This document shows, in pieces, positions 17,934-25,744 of a stretch of 64,000 bases of DNA. The stretch is from Njordibacter sp028825405 (GTDB lineage: Bacteria; Pseudomonadota; Gammaproteobacteria; Pseudomonadales; Balneatricaceae). A program made the position numbers and the translations under genes. Each line of letters begins with the position of its first letter. Positions within the stretch are counted from its first letter, which is position 1. The notes beneath the pieces are model-generated. The model did no database searches, was not told the DNA's origin, and saw nothing but the letters and a program-made list of their open reading frames with translations. The DNA is taken from positions 1,674,001-1,738,000 of the forward strand of contig NZ_CP159829.1 of assembly GCF_047730065.1 (NCBI RefSeq), in the 5' to 3' direction.

Positions 17934-19769
17934 TTATCCTCCAATTCCGCTGGCGAGATTCGTTTTACCGATTTTTTGTCCGATCCAAGTGCCTCCAAAG
18001 GCAATTAGACAGATCATGATGGCCACCACATTGGCGGCCTGTGAATAGCCGAAATCAAGCAGGCGAACTGCATAGGTTGTCAGCAGGTCAGTGCCAGGAA
18101 CAGCGAGTAAGATCACCAGACTTAGCCCTTTGATGCCAGAAATAAATGGTAGAAGAATACCGGCCACCAAAGCACCACGATGAATCGGCAGAACGATTGA
18201 TATAACTCGACGCCACCAACCGGCACCAACGATTTGGGCGGCCTCTTCAGGGTCTTTGCCCATTTGCATCATTGCAGCAATTCCGGCGCGGGAGGCGAAC
18301 GGCATTTGACTGGCTAATAACGCGATCACAAGGATGTAGCTGGTGCCGTAAAGGGATGGGATGAATCCGTGAGGCTTGGCAAACATCGATAGGTAAGCGG
18401 CGGCAAACGCGACCCCTGGCACAAGATATGGCAGAAATGTCACCTGTTTTAGAAAGCCTCCAAGTAAGCGGAAAGGCGAGCGAGCGACAATGTAGCCAAC
18501 CATCAGTCCCAAAACACCTGCGCCGATTGATGCCAGTCCGACCATCCAAACTGTATTCCAAGCAGCCACCCAGAATTCTTTTGTAATCAAAATGCCTTGT
18601 GGCAGTGCGGTGGTGATTAGATCACGACCGACCCAGAACTCAAGTGTGAAATTGTCCCAGCTAAAAATACCTGGCATACGCATCACTGTGGTCAGAAGCA
18701 AGGCGGCGAAGGGAATTATCGCGCCAATCAAGACAAAACTACTGGCGAAGCCGAAAGCAGGCCATTTCCATTTTCCCAGCACAGTTGTGCGATGCAAAGA
18801 CCCTTTTGATCCGATCGTTACAAAACGCTGCGCAGCTTTCAAAAGTTTCATGTCAATCAGGACAGAGACGGTACCTAGAATAACGATCGTGCCAGCAAGA
18901 ACGGCAGACATACCATCCTGTCCTGTAGAAATCGTCCGCAATAGTGAGGTTGCCAACAAATCTAATTTTACTGGCGCACCTATGATATACGTCACCCCAA
19001 CGTCACCTAGACATTTGGCAAAAACAAGCGTCGCTGCCGAGATGATCGAAGGGCGTAACAGTGGGAAGACGATACGTCTAGCTACTTGAAAAGAACTTGC
19101 TCCTAAAGTGCGAGCAGATTCTTCGAGCTGGCTGTCAAACTGGCGCAATGCGTTACCCACTAAAAGCACGACAAAAGGTACATAGTGAAGTGACAGGATT
19201 ACCGCAATCGGAAAGAACCCGTACGATAGCCAATCTGGTGGTGTAAAGCCTAAGTTTTCAAGCCATCCAGGTAATCCACCCATTGTGCGATTCTTGAAAA
19301 TCGCCATCCAAGCTAATGCGAAGGTCCAGGAAGGCACCATGTAGGGAACGATAAGTGCTGTGGAAAACCACCGCTTACCCAATAGATCTGTTCGGCTGAC
19401 CAACCAACCAAGAAGACCACCCACCAGCAATGTGGCAATTATCACCACAATGGACACAAATAAGGTGTTCATCAATGGAAGCCAGAAAATGTACTTTGCG
19501 ATTGGCGAATTCATCGCGCGATTCAAGTAGTAGCTTGTTAGTTCACCCTCGAGTTTTGACGCCCGTGCTTGATCGGCAAAATCAACGGTAAATGCATCCA
19601 TCAGCATCATAATAACGGGTGCAAGAATCAGATACGCCGCAAACACTGACAGAATTATGCCGATAGTAACCGTCGGGTTACGAGCCCAATTTTGAGAGCG
19701 ATACCAGATTACCCTTAAGCTTGGCCATGACACTTGTTTCGGTGACTTAGGTAAGCTGAATTGAGTCAT
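17934..19769 (-). CDS. ABC transporter permease, fused double-domain (FbpB/AfuB type)
   Basis: The 611-residue protein is a tandem fusion of two binding-protein-dependent permease domains, with about twelve membrane segments. Each half has an EAA-like cytoplasmic loop (EESARTLGASSFQVARRIVFPLL and EEAAQIVGAGWWRRVISIVLP). This fused form is typical of ferric-iron FbpB/AfuB transporters. AGGAATTAC precedes the ATG. The stop of a truncated GrpE-like frame lies 7 bp upstream, so the operon appears to sit behind that gene's promoter and leader. It has no counterpart in the right island. Confidence 0.85.
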   Translation of the reverse strand: MTQFSLPKSPKQVSWPSLRVIWYRSQNWARNPTVTIGIILSVFAAYLILAPVIMMLMDAFTVDFADQARASKLEGELTSYYLNRAMNSPIAKYIFWLPLMNTLFVSIVVIIATLLVGGLLGWLVSRTDLLGKRWFSTALIVPYMVPSWTFALAWMAIFKNRTMGGLPGWLENLGFTPPDWLSYGFFPIAVILSLHYVPFVVLLVGNALRQFDSQLEESARTLGASSFQVARRIVFPLLRPSIISAATLVFAKCLGDVGVTYIIGAPVKLDLLATSLLRTISTGQDGMSAVLAGTIVILGTVSVLIDMKLLKAAQRFVTIGSKGSLHRTTVLGKWKWPAFGFASSFVLIGAIIPFAALLLTTVMRMPGIFSWDNFTLEFWVGRDLITTALPQGILITKEFWVAAWNTVWMVGLASIGAGVLGLMVGYIVARSPFRLLGGFLKQVTFLPYLVPGVAFAAAYLSMFAKPHGFIPSLYGTSYILVIALLASQMPFASRAGIAAMMQMGKDPEEAAQIVGAGWWRRVISIVLPIHRGALVAGILLPFISGIKGLSLVILLAVPGTDLLTTYAVRLLDFGYSQAANVVAIMICLIAFGGTWIGQKIGKTNLASGIGG

Positions 19770-19776
19770 GTAATTC

Positions 19777-20049
19777 CTATTTGATAAAGGTGAGTTTGTA
19801 CGCTCTCACCTCCCCAGACCCCAATAGATGAACTATGTTTAGGGTTAACGAATAGAGAAACGCAACAGAGGCAAACGCCATTAGCAAAATACGTAATAGA
19901 GAAAACTTCATTCCAATCCGATCTGGTACGGCTGATTCATTAGGATCGTTAGGCTGGAGTCCAGGATCAGCGTTGTTAACTGATTCCAGAGGTTGTGAAT
20001 CATCGACCTGGGGCTGGTCAATTTGGTTTAATTCGTCTTTTTCACTCAT
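19777..20049 (-). pseudogene. Truncated 5' fragment of the GrpE-like gene
   Basis: The first 82 or so codons match the start of the gene at 29941-30906 with only a few substitutions: same leader GGGGAGGAATTC, same acidic N-terminus, same membrane segment. After GSGEV the frame runs into unrelated codons and stops at 19777. Homology with the right island ends at 19804 (matching 30661). The fragment lacks the coiled coil and the GrpE-like domain, so it can at most make a 90-residue membrane peptide. Its transcription and translation signals now precede the ABC operon. Confidence 0.8.
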
Positions 20050-20194
20050 GAATTCCTCCCCTAATCCCATACTGCGACTAGGATCTGTTATCTTCTAATC
20101 CATTTATTTCTTATTTAGTTAAATTTTATACATAAAACATAACACAGATTTAACTAGGAATATTTCTGAATTTATGTGTCCGATTTAAGCCTCA

Positions 20195-20208
20195 TATAAT
20201 GTTATAAT
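20195..20208 (+). promoter_or_regulatory. Candidate -10 elements of the zinc-ribbon gene
   Basis: Two overlapping TATAAT hexamers lie at 20195-20200 and 20203-20208, 35-50 bp before the ATG. A clear -35 hexamer is not visible. This stretch differs from the equivalent site in the right island. Confidence 0.35.
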
Positions 20209-20220
20209 ATATCACTTTAT

Positions 20221-20237
20221 CCATTTAGTCTAAATGG
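20221..20237. promoter_or_regulatory. Palindromic operator before the zinc-ribbon gene
   Basis: CCATTTAGTCTAAATGG is a perfect 8-1-8 inverted repeat ending 7 bp before the ATG at 20245 and just downstream of the TATAAT pair. The right island keeps it with two changes (31092-31108). Its position fits a repressor site, perhaps autoregulatory. Confidence 0.5.
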
Positions 20238-20244
20238 TTCATTT

Positions 20245-20850
20245 ATGGGCGGAATTGGTTCAGGGAGACGGTTTCAGAATCGTCGAGGTCCTAACTTAGA
20301 GGAAGTACCTCAACTCGATGTTCGAGTGCTAAAACGTAATGGATTATTTGATCTAAGTACCTCAAATGGTTCAATTAAGTGGACAAACACAGGGCTCTCA
20401 GAATGCGCTCTAGAGTACACATATAAAGACTCTACGTTGGGTATTTCCTATGCTGTAAAGACGCCTCAAACGGCCTCTGAGACAGTCTCAGAACACATTT
20501 TTATAGACAGAACGGCATGCAACTATGGTGGCACCAGAACTTGGTTCTCATGCCCTGCTTGCAACGCCAGAAAAGCGATCTTGTACTGCGCATCCAAACG
20601 GTTTTTATGCCGCCAATGTTATGGCTTAAACTATAGATGTCAGAATGAAGTTTATGCAGATCGAATGATTCGTAAAGCTCGAAAGTTACGCTCTAAACTG
20701 GGTGCATCCATGGATCTACAGCAACCCATCTCTGAGCGTCCACACGGCATGTATAGGGCAACGTTTGAGCGACTATTAAGGCAAGACCAAGATAATGTTA
20801 GACGTGTTGTGGGTGCTTATTCTCAGCGCTTAATGAGTAGACCAAACTGA
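20245..20850 (+). CDS. Zinc-ribbon protein of the MGGxGSGRR family (left copy)
   Basis: The 201-residue protein begins MGGIGSGRRF, a start shared by a widespread family of uncharacterised proteins in mobile DNA. Residues about 102-135 form a zinc ribbon (CPAC ... LYCASKRFLCRQC). A basic helical region (DRMIRKARKLRSKLG) follows, as expected for nucleic-acid binding. There is no Shine-Dalgarno match before the ATG. The gene diverges from the truncated GrpE-like gene and converges with the integrase operon. The right-island copy differs at about 13 residues. Function is unknown; regulation of the island is plausible. Confidence 0.75.
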   Translation: MGGIGSGRRFQNRRGPNLEEVPQLDVRVLKRNGLFDLSTSNGSIKWTNTGLSECALEYTYKDSTLGISYAVKTPQTASETVSEHIFIDRTACNYGGTRTWFSCPACNARKAILYCASKRFLCRQCYGLNYRCQNEVYADRMIRKARKLRSKLGASMDLQQPISERPHGMYRATFERLLRQDQDNVRRVVGAYSQRLMSRPN

Positions 20851-20879
20851 TCGAGTTAATTTGATAATGACCAAAAGTA

Positions 20880-20908
20880 GTAGTTGGGCTTCCTTTGAGC
20901 CCAACTAC
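20880..20908. terminator. Strong stem-loop after the zinc-ribbon gene
   Basis: An 11-bp perfect inverted repeat (GTAGTTGGGCT with AGCCCAACTAC) and a 7-base loop lie 30 bp after the stop. There is no T-run, so it may be a factor-dependent or RNA-protecting hairpin. The right copy is imperfect. Confidence 0.45.
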
Positions 20909-21048
20909 CTATGGGGGAGTGATGCAACCTCACCCCAAATACTATCAAGTCTAATAACAACCCCATCTTTATATATGACAGTAATTCCCAGTGTACAAAA
21001 ACTGCACACCCAAATGCACTTCCAAATAAATCTTCTGATTGAACCCAT
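20905..21048 (-). CDS. Small conserved ORF, 47 residues (left copy)
   Basis: This short frame starts MGSIRRFIWK and is hydrophobic and Cys/Trp-rich over its first 26 residues, with an acidic tail. The same frame is open in the right island (31701-31919). Differences in the shared part are synonymous or mostly conservative (Phe/Val, Arg/Lys, Asp/Glu, Ser/Leu), which is what coding selection would leave. AGGG precedes the ATG. It lies downstream of the integrase, the 120-residue gene and the repeat block on the same strand. It is too short to assign, and a small membrane peptide is possible. Confidence 0.4.
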   Translation of the reverse strand: MGSIRRFIWKCIWVCSFCTLGITVIYKDGVVIRLDSIWGEVASLPHR

Positions 21049-21110
21049 TAGCTTGCCCTCTAATTGTGTTTCGATTTTAGTTTTGATCGACCATTGGTTA
21101 ACCTAGTATC

Positions 21111-21412
21111 CGGCAAATTTAATGCCGAACTAGATCCCCTTGGGGGTGGTGTTGCAAACATATAACCCCCTATAGGGGTGCAACAAATGCAAAACGGGAA
21201 ACCCATACACAGCAAGGGTTTCGTCGTTTTGCAAAATGAAACCCTTTGCAAAACCATGCAAAACGAAATGCAAAACGACCAAAGCCACGCCACCAGTACC
21301 TTTCCCGTTTTGCAAAGGCCATTTTGCAAAACCATGCAAAACGAGAAACGAGATCTGGTTTTGCAAGCTATTTGGTTTTGTACAAAACGGGTTTGCAAAA
21401 CCATGCAAAACG
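21111..21412. repeat. Iteron-like block, TGCAAAACG type (left island)
   Basis: The block contains at least eleven copies of TGCAAAAC(G/C) in both orientations, including three copies of the doublet TGCAAAACCATGCAAAACG (21247, 21325, 21394) spaced so that the units are 10 bp apart. Upstream of them are a small dyad (GGCA...TGCC near 21112-21125) and the palindrome CCCCTATAGGGG (21167-21178). The dyads are conserved in the right island but the repeat unit there is TGATAAACG. The layout resembles an iteron origin or a cooperative operator. It ends next to the 3' end of the 120-residue protein gene. Confidence 0.75.
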
Positions 21413-21415
21413 AAA

Positions 21416-21778
21416 TCATAGACGTTCCTTGATGACATTAAACTTGTCATTCTTGGAAAGACGACTGACTATGGTGATGCCATATTCGACATCATCTGCC
21501 CCTAAAATCCGCACTTGTTCATCTAAAACTAACGCGTCAGCAACATACCGACGGCGTGTATCTGACGATTTACCCCAGATAATTTGAAGATTCGATAGTA
21601 GTACGGGAAGTTCTGTCGTCCCTTCTGGGAGTGTTTCGCAGATGTCTAAGCGAAGTTGTTTGATCTGCTCTCTAGTGTTTTCAACATCGCGTTGCTTAGC
21701 CTCGTCGACCAGTTCTGAGATGCGTGGGTCGCTATCCAAGATAAAATTGTTACTCCCTATTTGGATGACTTTAAGCAT
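21416..21778 (-). CDS. 120-residue integrase-coupled protein, possible iteron binder (left copy)
   Basis: The ATG overlaps the integrase stop (TAATG), so the two are translationally coupled. Residues 1-49 are nearly identical to the right-island copy. Residues 50-120 match at only about 33 of 71 positions, with no gaps, although both flanking genes are 93-98% identical. The adjacent repeat unit changes in parallel, so residues 50-120 are the best candidate for the repeat-binding domain. I recognise no family. It may be a recombination directionality factor, replication initiator or repressor. Confidence 0.6.
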   Translation of the reverse strand: MLKVIQIGSNNFILDSDPRISELVDEAKQRDVENTREQIKQLRLDICETLPEGTTELPVLLSNLQIIWGKSSDTRRRYVADALVLDEQVRILGADDVEYGITIVSRLSKNDKFNVIKERL

Positions 21779-23124
21779 TAAAGGAAAGATATATATTTAA
21801 CAACCATAGGTAAATTCCAGCCTAACATCTCGATAACTGGAGCTAACGCTTCTGGTGTGTAGTCCTTTCCATAACGGCCAAAAGTTATTCCACCTGTGCT
21901 ATGCCCTAGTATCCCAGCTATGTGACTCTCAGCGACACCTTGCTGCTTCAGATCGTCTGCAAGAGTGTGTCTGAAGCTGTGGAAGTCCTTTTTTTCAGTA
22001 CTCTCAGAAAGGCCTGTGAGCGCCCTATGGCGTGCAAACCATTTAGAGGGTGTAGCTGAATAACCATGATGCTTATGGTAAGACAGCTCAGGAAAAAGTC
22101 TTAGTTTAGATTTCTCTTTAGGTGAGGAAACAAAGTCAAGAAAGCCTAAAGCCTTTAGTTTTGAATGTATCGGTATAAGTCGCTCAGACGATGGACTTTT
22201 AAGCCGTTGCCCAGCATTAACAGCTTGAATGTGTAAACAGTCAATACCATTTACAACAATAATATCACTCCTATACAACTGACTCAGTTCGTTGAGTCGA
22301 GCACCAGTATAAAGTCCAAGCAAAGGTAGCCAATATTGATAATCTTTTGGAGCTTTCGCGCTTTGTGTATGGATGTCAGTAGAGAATATGGTGTCGACAT
22401 CATCCTGATTAAACCGACTTCTTAGACTGCTGACTTTAACTTTCAGCTTAACTTTTAGTCCATCAAAAGGATTGCGCTCGCAGTAACCTGCCCTCGCTGC
22501 AAAGGTAAAGACTGTGCTCAAGTCCTTCACGTAATTATTAAAGGTAATGACAGATATGGTTGTCTTGGCCTGAGCAATGGCGTCTTCTATGGATATGCCC
22601 TCCAACTGGTTAAGTCGCGGGGGTAGCTTCAACGCGGTCGATTTAAATGTCTGCATCATTGCCCTACTATATTTGTCTACAGGGACATCACCAATAATTT
22701 GATATAGCAAGTTAGCCACGCCTAGTTTTGTTCTTATGGTCCGTTCCCCGACACCTTCAAGACGTTGGGCAACAAAGTACTCGCTCAATACAGCAGACAG
22801 GAGAGGCGCTGAGGACGCCTTTATGGTTTGGCTGGGTTCTTTAGTACTTAATAAAAAAGCTGCTTTTGAAGCTTTATCAACCTTTTCATAGCCCCACTGA
22901 ATTGTGCTTATATCTGCCACTTTTAGGTCTGCACAGTCAAACAGTACATCGGTCTGCTGAAGTAATTCAGAGCATCTTATAACTGCTTGTCGTCTGCATT
23001 TGGTTTGCAGCGAACGGCGGATGTAAGTCTGCTGAAGCTGAGTTTGTAGATGCAACGGCACGCGAATGCGAAAGTAATATACGTGATGCACAGAAGACTG
23101 AATGTACGCTGAAGGATTGGCCAT
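21778..23124 (-). CDS. Tyrosine recombinase/integrase, SRP-RNA-specific (left copy)
   Basis: The protein has an N-terminal DUF6538-like region (ANPSAYIQSSVHHVYYFRIRVP), a SAM-like core-binding domain, and a C-terminal catalytic domain with Arg in GLYTGARLNEL, His-x-x-Arg in FHSFRHTL, a His in LGHSTGG and the nucleophilic Tyr in FGRYGK. The start is placed at ATG 23124, the usual start of this family; a TTG at 23142 would add six residues. The gene reads away from the adjacent SRP RNA fragment (23184-23280). The right copy differs at about eight residues. It would insert and excise the island at ffs. Confidence 0.9.
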   Translation of the reverse strand: MANPSAYIQSSVHHVYYFRIRVPLHLQTQLQQTYIRRSLQTKCRRQAVIRCSELLQQTDVLFDCADLKVADISTIQWGYEKVDKASKAAFLLSTKEPSQTIKASSAPLLSAVLSEYFVAQRLEGVGERTIRTKLGVANLLYQIIGDVPVDKYSRAMMQTFKSTALKLPPRLNQLEGISIEDAIAQAKTTISVITFNNYVKDLSTVFTFAARAGYCERNPFDGLKVKLKVKVSSLRSRFNQDDVDTIFSTDIHTQSAKAPKDYQYWLPLLGLYTGARLNELSQLYRSDIIVVNGIDCLHIQAVNAGQRLKSPSSERLIPIHSKLKALGFLDFVSSPKEKSKLRLFPELSYHKHHGYSATPSKWFARHRALTGLSESTEKKDFHSFRHTLADDLKQQGVAESHIAGILGHSTGGITFGRYGKDYTPEALAPVIEMLGWNLPMVVKYISFL

Positions 23125-23183
23125 GTGGTCCACTTGCTTCAATAAGTATCTAAAAACAGCTAAATAGCGATATCAATCAAACA

Positions 23184-23280
23184 AATGGTGGTACCCCTAC
23201 CAGCCACACCTCGGCACACGAATCCACCGCTGTGGCTGCTCCCTTCCAGGCCTGACCAGATTCACGGTTTATCGTTGCGT
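23184..23280 (-). other. Truncated SRP RNA copy / attachment site between the two islands
   Basis: All 97 bases are identical to 34079-34175. The copy includes the conserved SRP domain IV (GGTCAGGCCTGGAAGGGAGC on the minus strand) and the 3' end but lacks about 19 nucleotides of the 5' strand of the terminal helix, so it is unlikely to be functional. The identity ends sharply on both sides. This is what site-specific integration into the 3' part of ffs leaves. Confidence 0.9.
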
Positions 23281-23512
23281 AACCTTGATTCATAGTACTT
23301 TGAGCGAATTAGACACCTATCAAGAAGTGATTAATTGAGGTTGTATTTAAGCACAATTTAGAAGGCAATTTCAAGCGGGTTTTCCACCGTGTGGTCCACC
23401 TAGTGACTCACTAAAACAGCGCCATAAGATCGATTTATTTAAGTGTCTATTCACATACTAATACTCAATAAACACCCCGTCGGTCGTATAAAATCGAGGT
23501 TCAAACTTACCG
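23281..23512. other. Left end of the right island
   Basis: A non-coding stretch next to the attachment site. It contains TTCCACCGTGTGGTCCACC (23385-23403), very like the sequence at the start of the right integrase gene (34011-34029), which may be an integrase arm-binding site. Nothing else is recognised. Confidence 0.5.
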
Positions 23513-24346
23513 TTAAGCCGAACCCATTAGATATACGCCTGCAACAATGAGCCCGCCACCAGCCAATCGTGCAATATATTTACCTTGCGGCAAGCCTTTT
23601 TCTAACAATACATACAAGGTTATACCGGCAATCCAATATAGGTTCATCACGCCGCCCACAAACAATAGTGCCATTAAAGCCCAACAGCAACCGAGGCAAT
23701 ATGCACCATGATGCATTCCCAACCTGAGGGCGCCTTTGCTGCCGGGACTATGGTGTTGAGCAATGAACTGAGCGGGGGCACGACAGCGTGATAAGCAGGC
23801 ATTTTTAATGGCAGTGAATTGATAGATGCCTACCAACACCATCAAAACGCCAGCCAACGTTTGCGACTTGATGACCATCATTGGCCCGCTCAACACACCC
23901 ACCTCCTGCAGCCCCCACTGCAAAATGGTTGCAACAGCGCTAAACAAGGCCCACGCCAGAAGGTACCCCAATAACAGAAACCCCGTATAGCCTGCGGCTC
24001 GGTGCCCATCTTGCCCTTGGCGCTTAACGACAGTGAAGAGCATGAGCAACGGCACTGCGCTCGGGGTCATCATAGCCACCATCATAATCCACCACATCAA
24101 GAATAGCAGAACCCAGTTAACGGGTTGCCACTGGGCGGTTATCACCATAGGTTTAGCCATGGAATTGGCCATTGATGTCATGTCAATGGCGCTCATGTTC
24201 ATACCTACGCCCAGCACTGTGTAGGCCCCGGCAACAGCAACCAGCAATGTAACGGCTACGGCCACAATCACTCGATCGTGGCGCAATAGCCGTTCTATAA
24301 CACTGATTGGCTTTTGCTCGCCCTGCATTTGCGGGTGATTATCCAT
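23513..24346 (-). CDS. DUF2182 family membrane protein
   Basis: The 277-residue protein has about seven membrane helices and the DUF2182 features: WWIMMVAMMTPSAVPL and, later, LGMHHGAYCLGCCWALMALLFVGGVMNLYWI with its conserved His and Cys residues, which suggest metal binding. The family is often found next to DUF1326, as here, where the DUF1326 gene lies immediately upstream with no gap. The biochemical role is unknown. It is the nearest gene to the left end of the island. Confidence 0.85.
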   Translation of the reverse strand: MDNHPQMQGEQKPISVIERLLRHDRVIVAVAVTLLVAVAGAYTVLGVGMNMSAIDMTSMANSMAKPMVITAQWQPVNWVLLFLMWWIMMVAMMTPSAVPLLMLFTVVKRQGQDGHRAAGYTGFLLLGYLLAWALFSAVATILQWGLQEVGVLSGPMMVIKSQTLAGVLMVLVGIYQFTAIKNACLSRCRAPAQFIAQHHSPGSKGALRLGMHHGAYCLGCCWALMALLFVGGVMNLYWIAGITLYVLLEKGLPQGKYIARLAGGGLIVAGVYLMGSA

Positions 24347-24976
24347 CTAGACTACGCCTTGGCCCGTTAAATTGAGCTTGGCAATGTGGGCATGGGTGGC
24401 CTCAAACGATAGATCGATAACGCCGCCCTTGGTATTGGAGGTACCAGACGCCATCTCGGCCTGCCTAAATTCAAAGCTATCGGTGAGTTGAATGGAGATT
24501 CGGTGTGGTTCGCCGCTCACAATGTTGGGGATAGGCGCTACAGCAATATCGAAAATACCCCCAACTTTGGCGTTTCCAACGCGGCTATCAATGTCCCAAT
24601 CTAGCTCAATAGGTGCACTAAGCGTAGGGTGCTGGGTTGGGCTTGTGGCATTAAATACGTACCACATGGTGGCCATTTCTTCCGTATCCTTGCCAGACAT
24701 AATGGCTTCTAAAGCCGCCTTTTGCTCAATACTTGCAGAGTCACCAATAATCAACTGATATTGCCCGTTACCTTCGTGGATAGGGCCAGGCCAGTAATAC
24801 ACCCCGGCCGCTCGCAGGCCATCTAACGATACGTCACCGTAGTGACCTTTGGTGATGTTAAATACTGCTACCGCTTGGCAGCTTCCACCCGTTGGTAATA
24901 CGCCAAATTGGCAAGGGCAGCCAAAATTGCAATTACAGTTGGCCATTTCTTGGCCGTCAATATTCCAATCAATCAT
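24347..24976 (-). CDS. DUF1326 family protein
   Basis: The start is placed at ATG 24976 because AAGGAGAGG precedes it. The product has 209 residues. The N-terminus carries the Cys cluster NCNCNFGCPCQFG typical of DUF1326, and the rest is beta-rich. Together with the abutting DUF2182 gene it forms a known gene pair of unknown function, perhaps metal or thiol related. There is no signal peptide. Confidence 0.85.
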   Translation of the reverse strand: MIDWNIDGQEMANCNCNFGCPCQFGVLPTGGSCQAVAVFNITKGHYGDVSLDGLRAAGVYYWPGPIHEGNGQYQLIIGDSASIEQKAALEAIMSGKDTEEMATMWYVFNATSPTQHPTLSAPIELDWDIDSRVGNAKVGGIFDIAVAPIPNIVSGEPHRISIQLTDSFEFRQAEMASGTSNTKGGVIDLSFEATHAHIAKLNLTGQGVV

Positions 24977-25080
24977 TGGTTTCCTCTCCTTATAAACTCG
25001 TTGGCTCAGTCTTTCGACCACCAACATATAAGCCCAACTAGCCGTATGCTCCTCAGGCCTTCGTTAACAATATCCACCCA

Positions 25081-25416
25081 CTAAGCATCAGGCAAGGGCG
25101 TTGCTCCAGTTTCAGTACTGACTATTTTCCCAGCGTTTAACATATTAACCATCATCAACGCTTCTTTGCTGCCATTGGGAAAAGTCATAATTTGGTGCAT
25201 CACCATGACGTCATCATTTTCATACAAACACCTTCTAGCATCAACTTTAAAAGCATCGCTATTGAGGGGTGTTAAGCGCAGCTCTTGCATTTCCGCTTTG
25301 TTCATGCAGCTGTTACTTTGATGACGTACAAAATTGAAATCATCGTCATATAAATCATTCAACTTATCAGCGTCTTTGGCATCAGTAGCCGCCACCATTG
25401 CATTATAAATCGACAT
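25081..25416 (-). CDS. NTF2/SnoaL-like small protein
   Basis: The 111-residue protein has the pattern of an NTF2-like cone fold: an N-terminal helix (YNAMVAATDAKDADKLNDLYDDDF), then strand segments ending FPNGSKEALMMVNML. AAAGGAG precedes the ATG. Members can be small isomerases, hydratases or ligand binders, and no catalytic residues can be assigned. It is in a run of small co-directional genes with good ribosome sites. Confidence 0.55.
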   Translation of the reverse strand: MSIYNAMVAATDAKDADKLNDLYDDDFNFVRHQSNSCMNKAEMQELRLTPLNSDAFKVDARRCLYENDDVMVMHQIMTFPNGSKEALMMVNMLNAGKIVSTETGATPLPDA

Positions 25417-25435
25417 ATTTCTCCTTTGTACCTGA

Positions 25436-25714
25436 TTAATTAATATGATTTAGTGTAACTGTGCCGATGATAGACTCCATTGAGACAATGTCGGGGTTTG
25501 CCATGCGTTTATCTCTTGCCGCATCGGCTTTGTCCATAGCTTCTTGGCTTTCATAAATTGAGACTGCAATGGTTTTATTGCCATCTGCTCGAATACCAAT
25601 AAGCTGTTCAGCAGACGGGAATTCATTAGGGGCTTTTGCTGCGTAGCTCAATACTGAAGCATCTGCCACTGCTTCAGAACATAAAGTAACTGTGGTTATT
25701 CGTACAATTGACAT
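25436..25714 (-). CDS. Small dimeric alpha/beta-barrel-like protein
   Basis: A 92-residue protein with the feel of the antibiotic-biosynthesis-monooxygenase-like ferredoxin fold (beta strands VRITTVTL and KTIAVSIYESQEAMDKAD). AGGAG precedes the ATG. Its neighbour at 25745-26047 belongs to a related fold family (YdhR). No cofactor motif is visible. Function is not assignable. Confidence 0.5.
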   Translation of the reverse strand: MSIVRITTVTLCSEAVADASVLSYAAKAPNEFPSAEQLIGIRADGNKTIAVSIYESQEAMDKADAARDKRMANPDIVSMESIIGTVTLNHIN

Positions 25715-25744
25715 ATGGCTCTCCTATAAAAACTTACTGGGTTG

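Larger units (their letters stand above)
1..23280. mobile_element. Left genomic island at ffs (left end outside window)
   Basis: The right boundary is the truncated SRP RNA copy at 23184-23280, followed on the left by an integrase and its control module. I found no further SRP RNA fragment to the left, so the island either starts outside the window or its left repeat is too short to recognise. The content is accessory: unknown proteins, a Zorya-like operon and an iron-type ABC transporter. It is visibly more AT-rich than the region right of 34.2 kb. The island assignment of the first 9 kb is inference from content and from the missing left boundary. Confidence 0.55.

Noticed and set aside
21188..21412. 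Possible CRISPR array
   Set aside because: Units are 9 bp, occur in both orientations and have irregular spacing without unique 30-bp spacers; no cas genes are nearby.
21060..21587. Several overlapping frames on both strands in the iteron block of the left island
   Set aside because: They arise from the repeated TGCAAAAC unit, which has no stop in several frames; the translations are low-complexity and not conserved in the right island.
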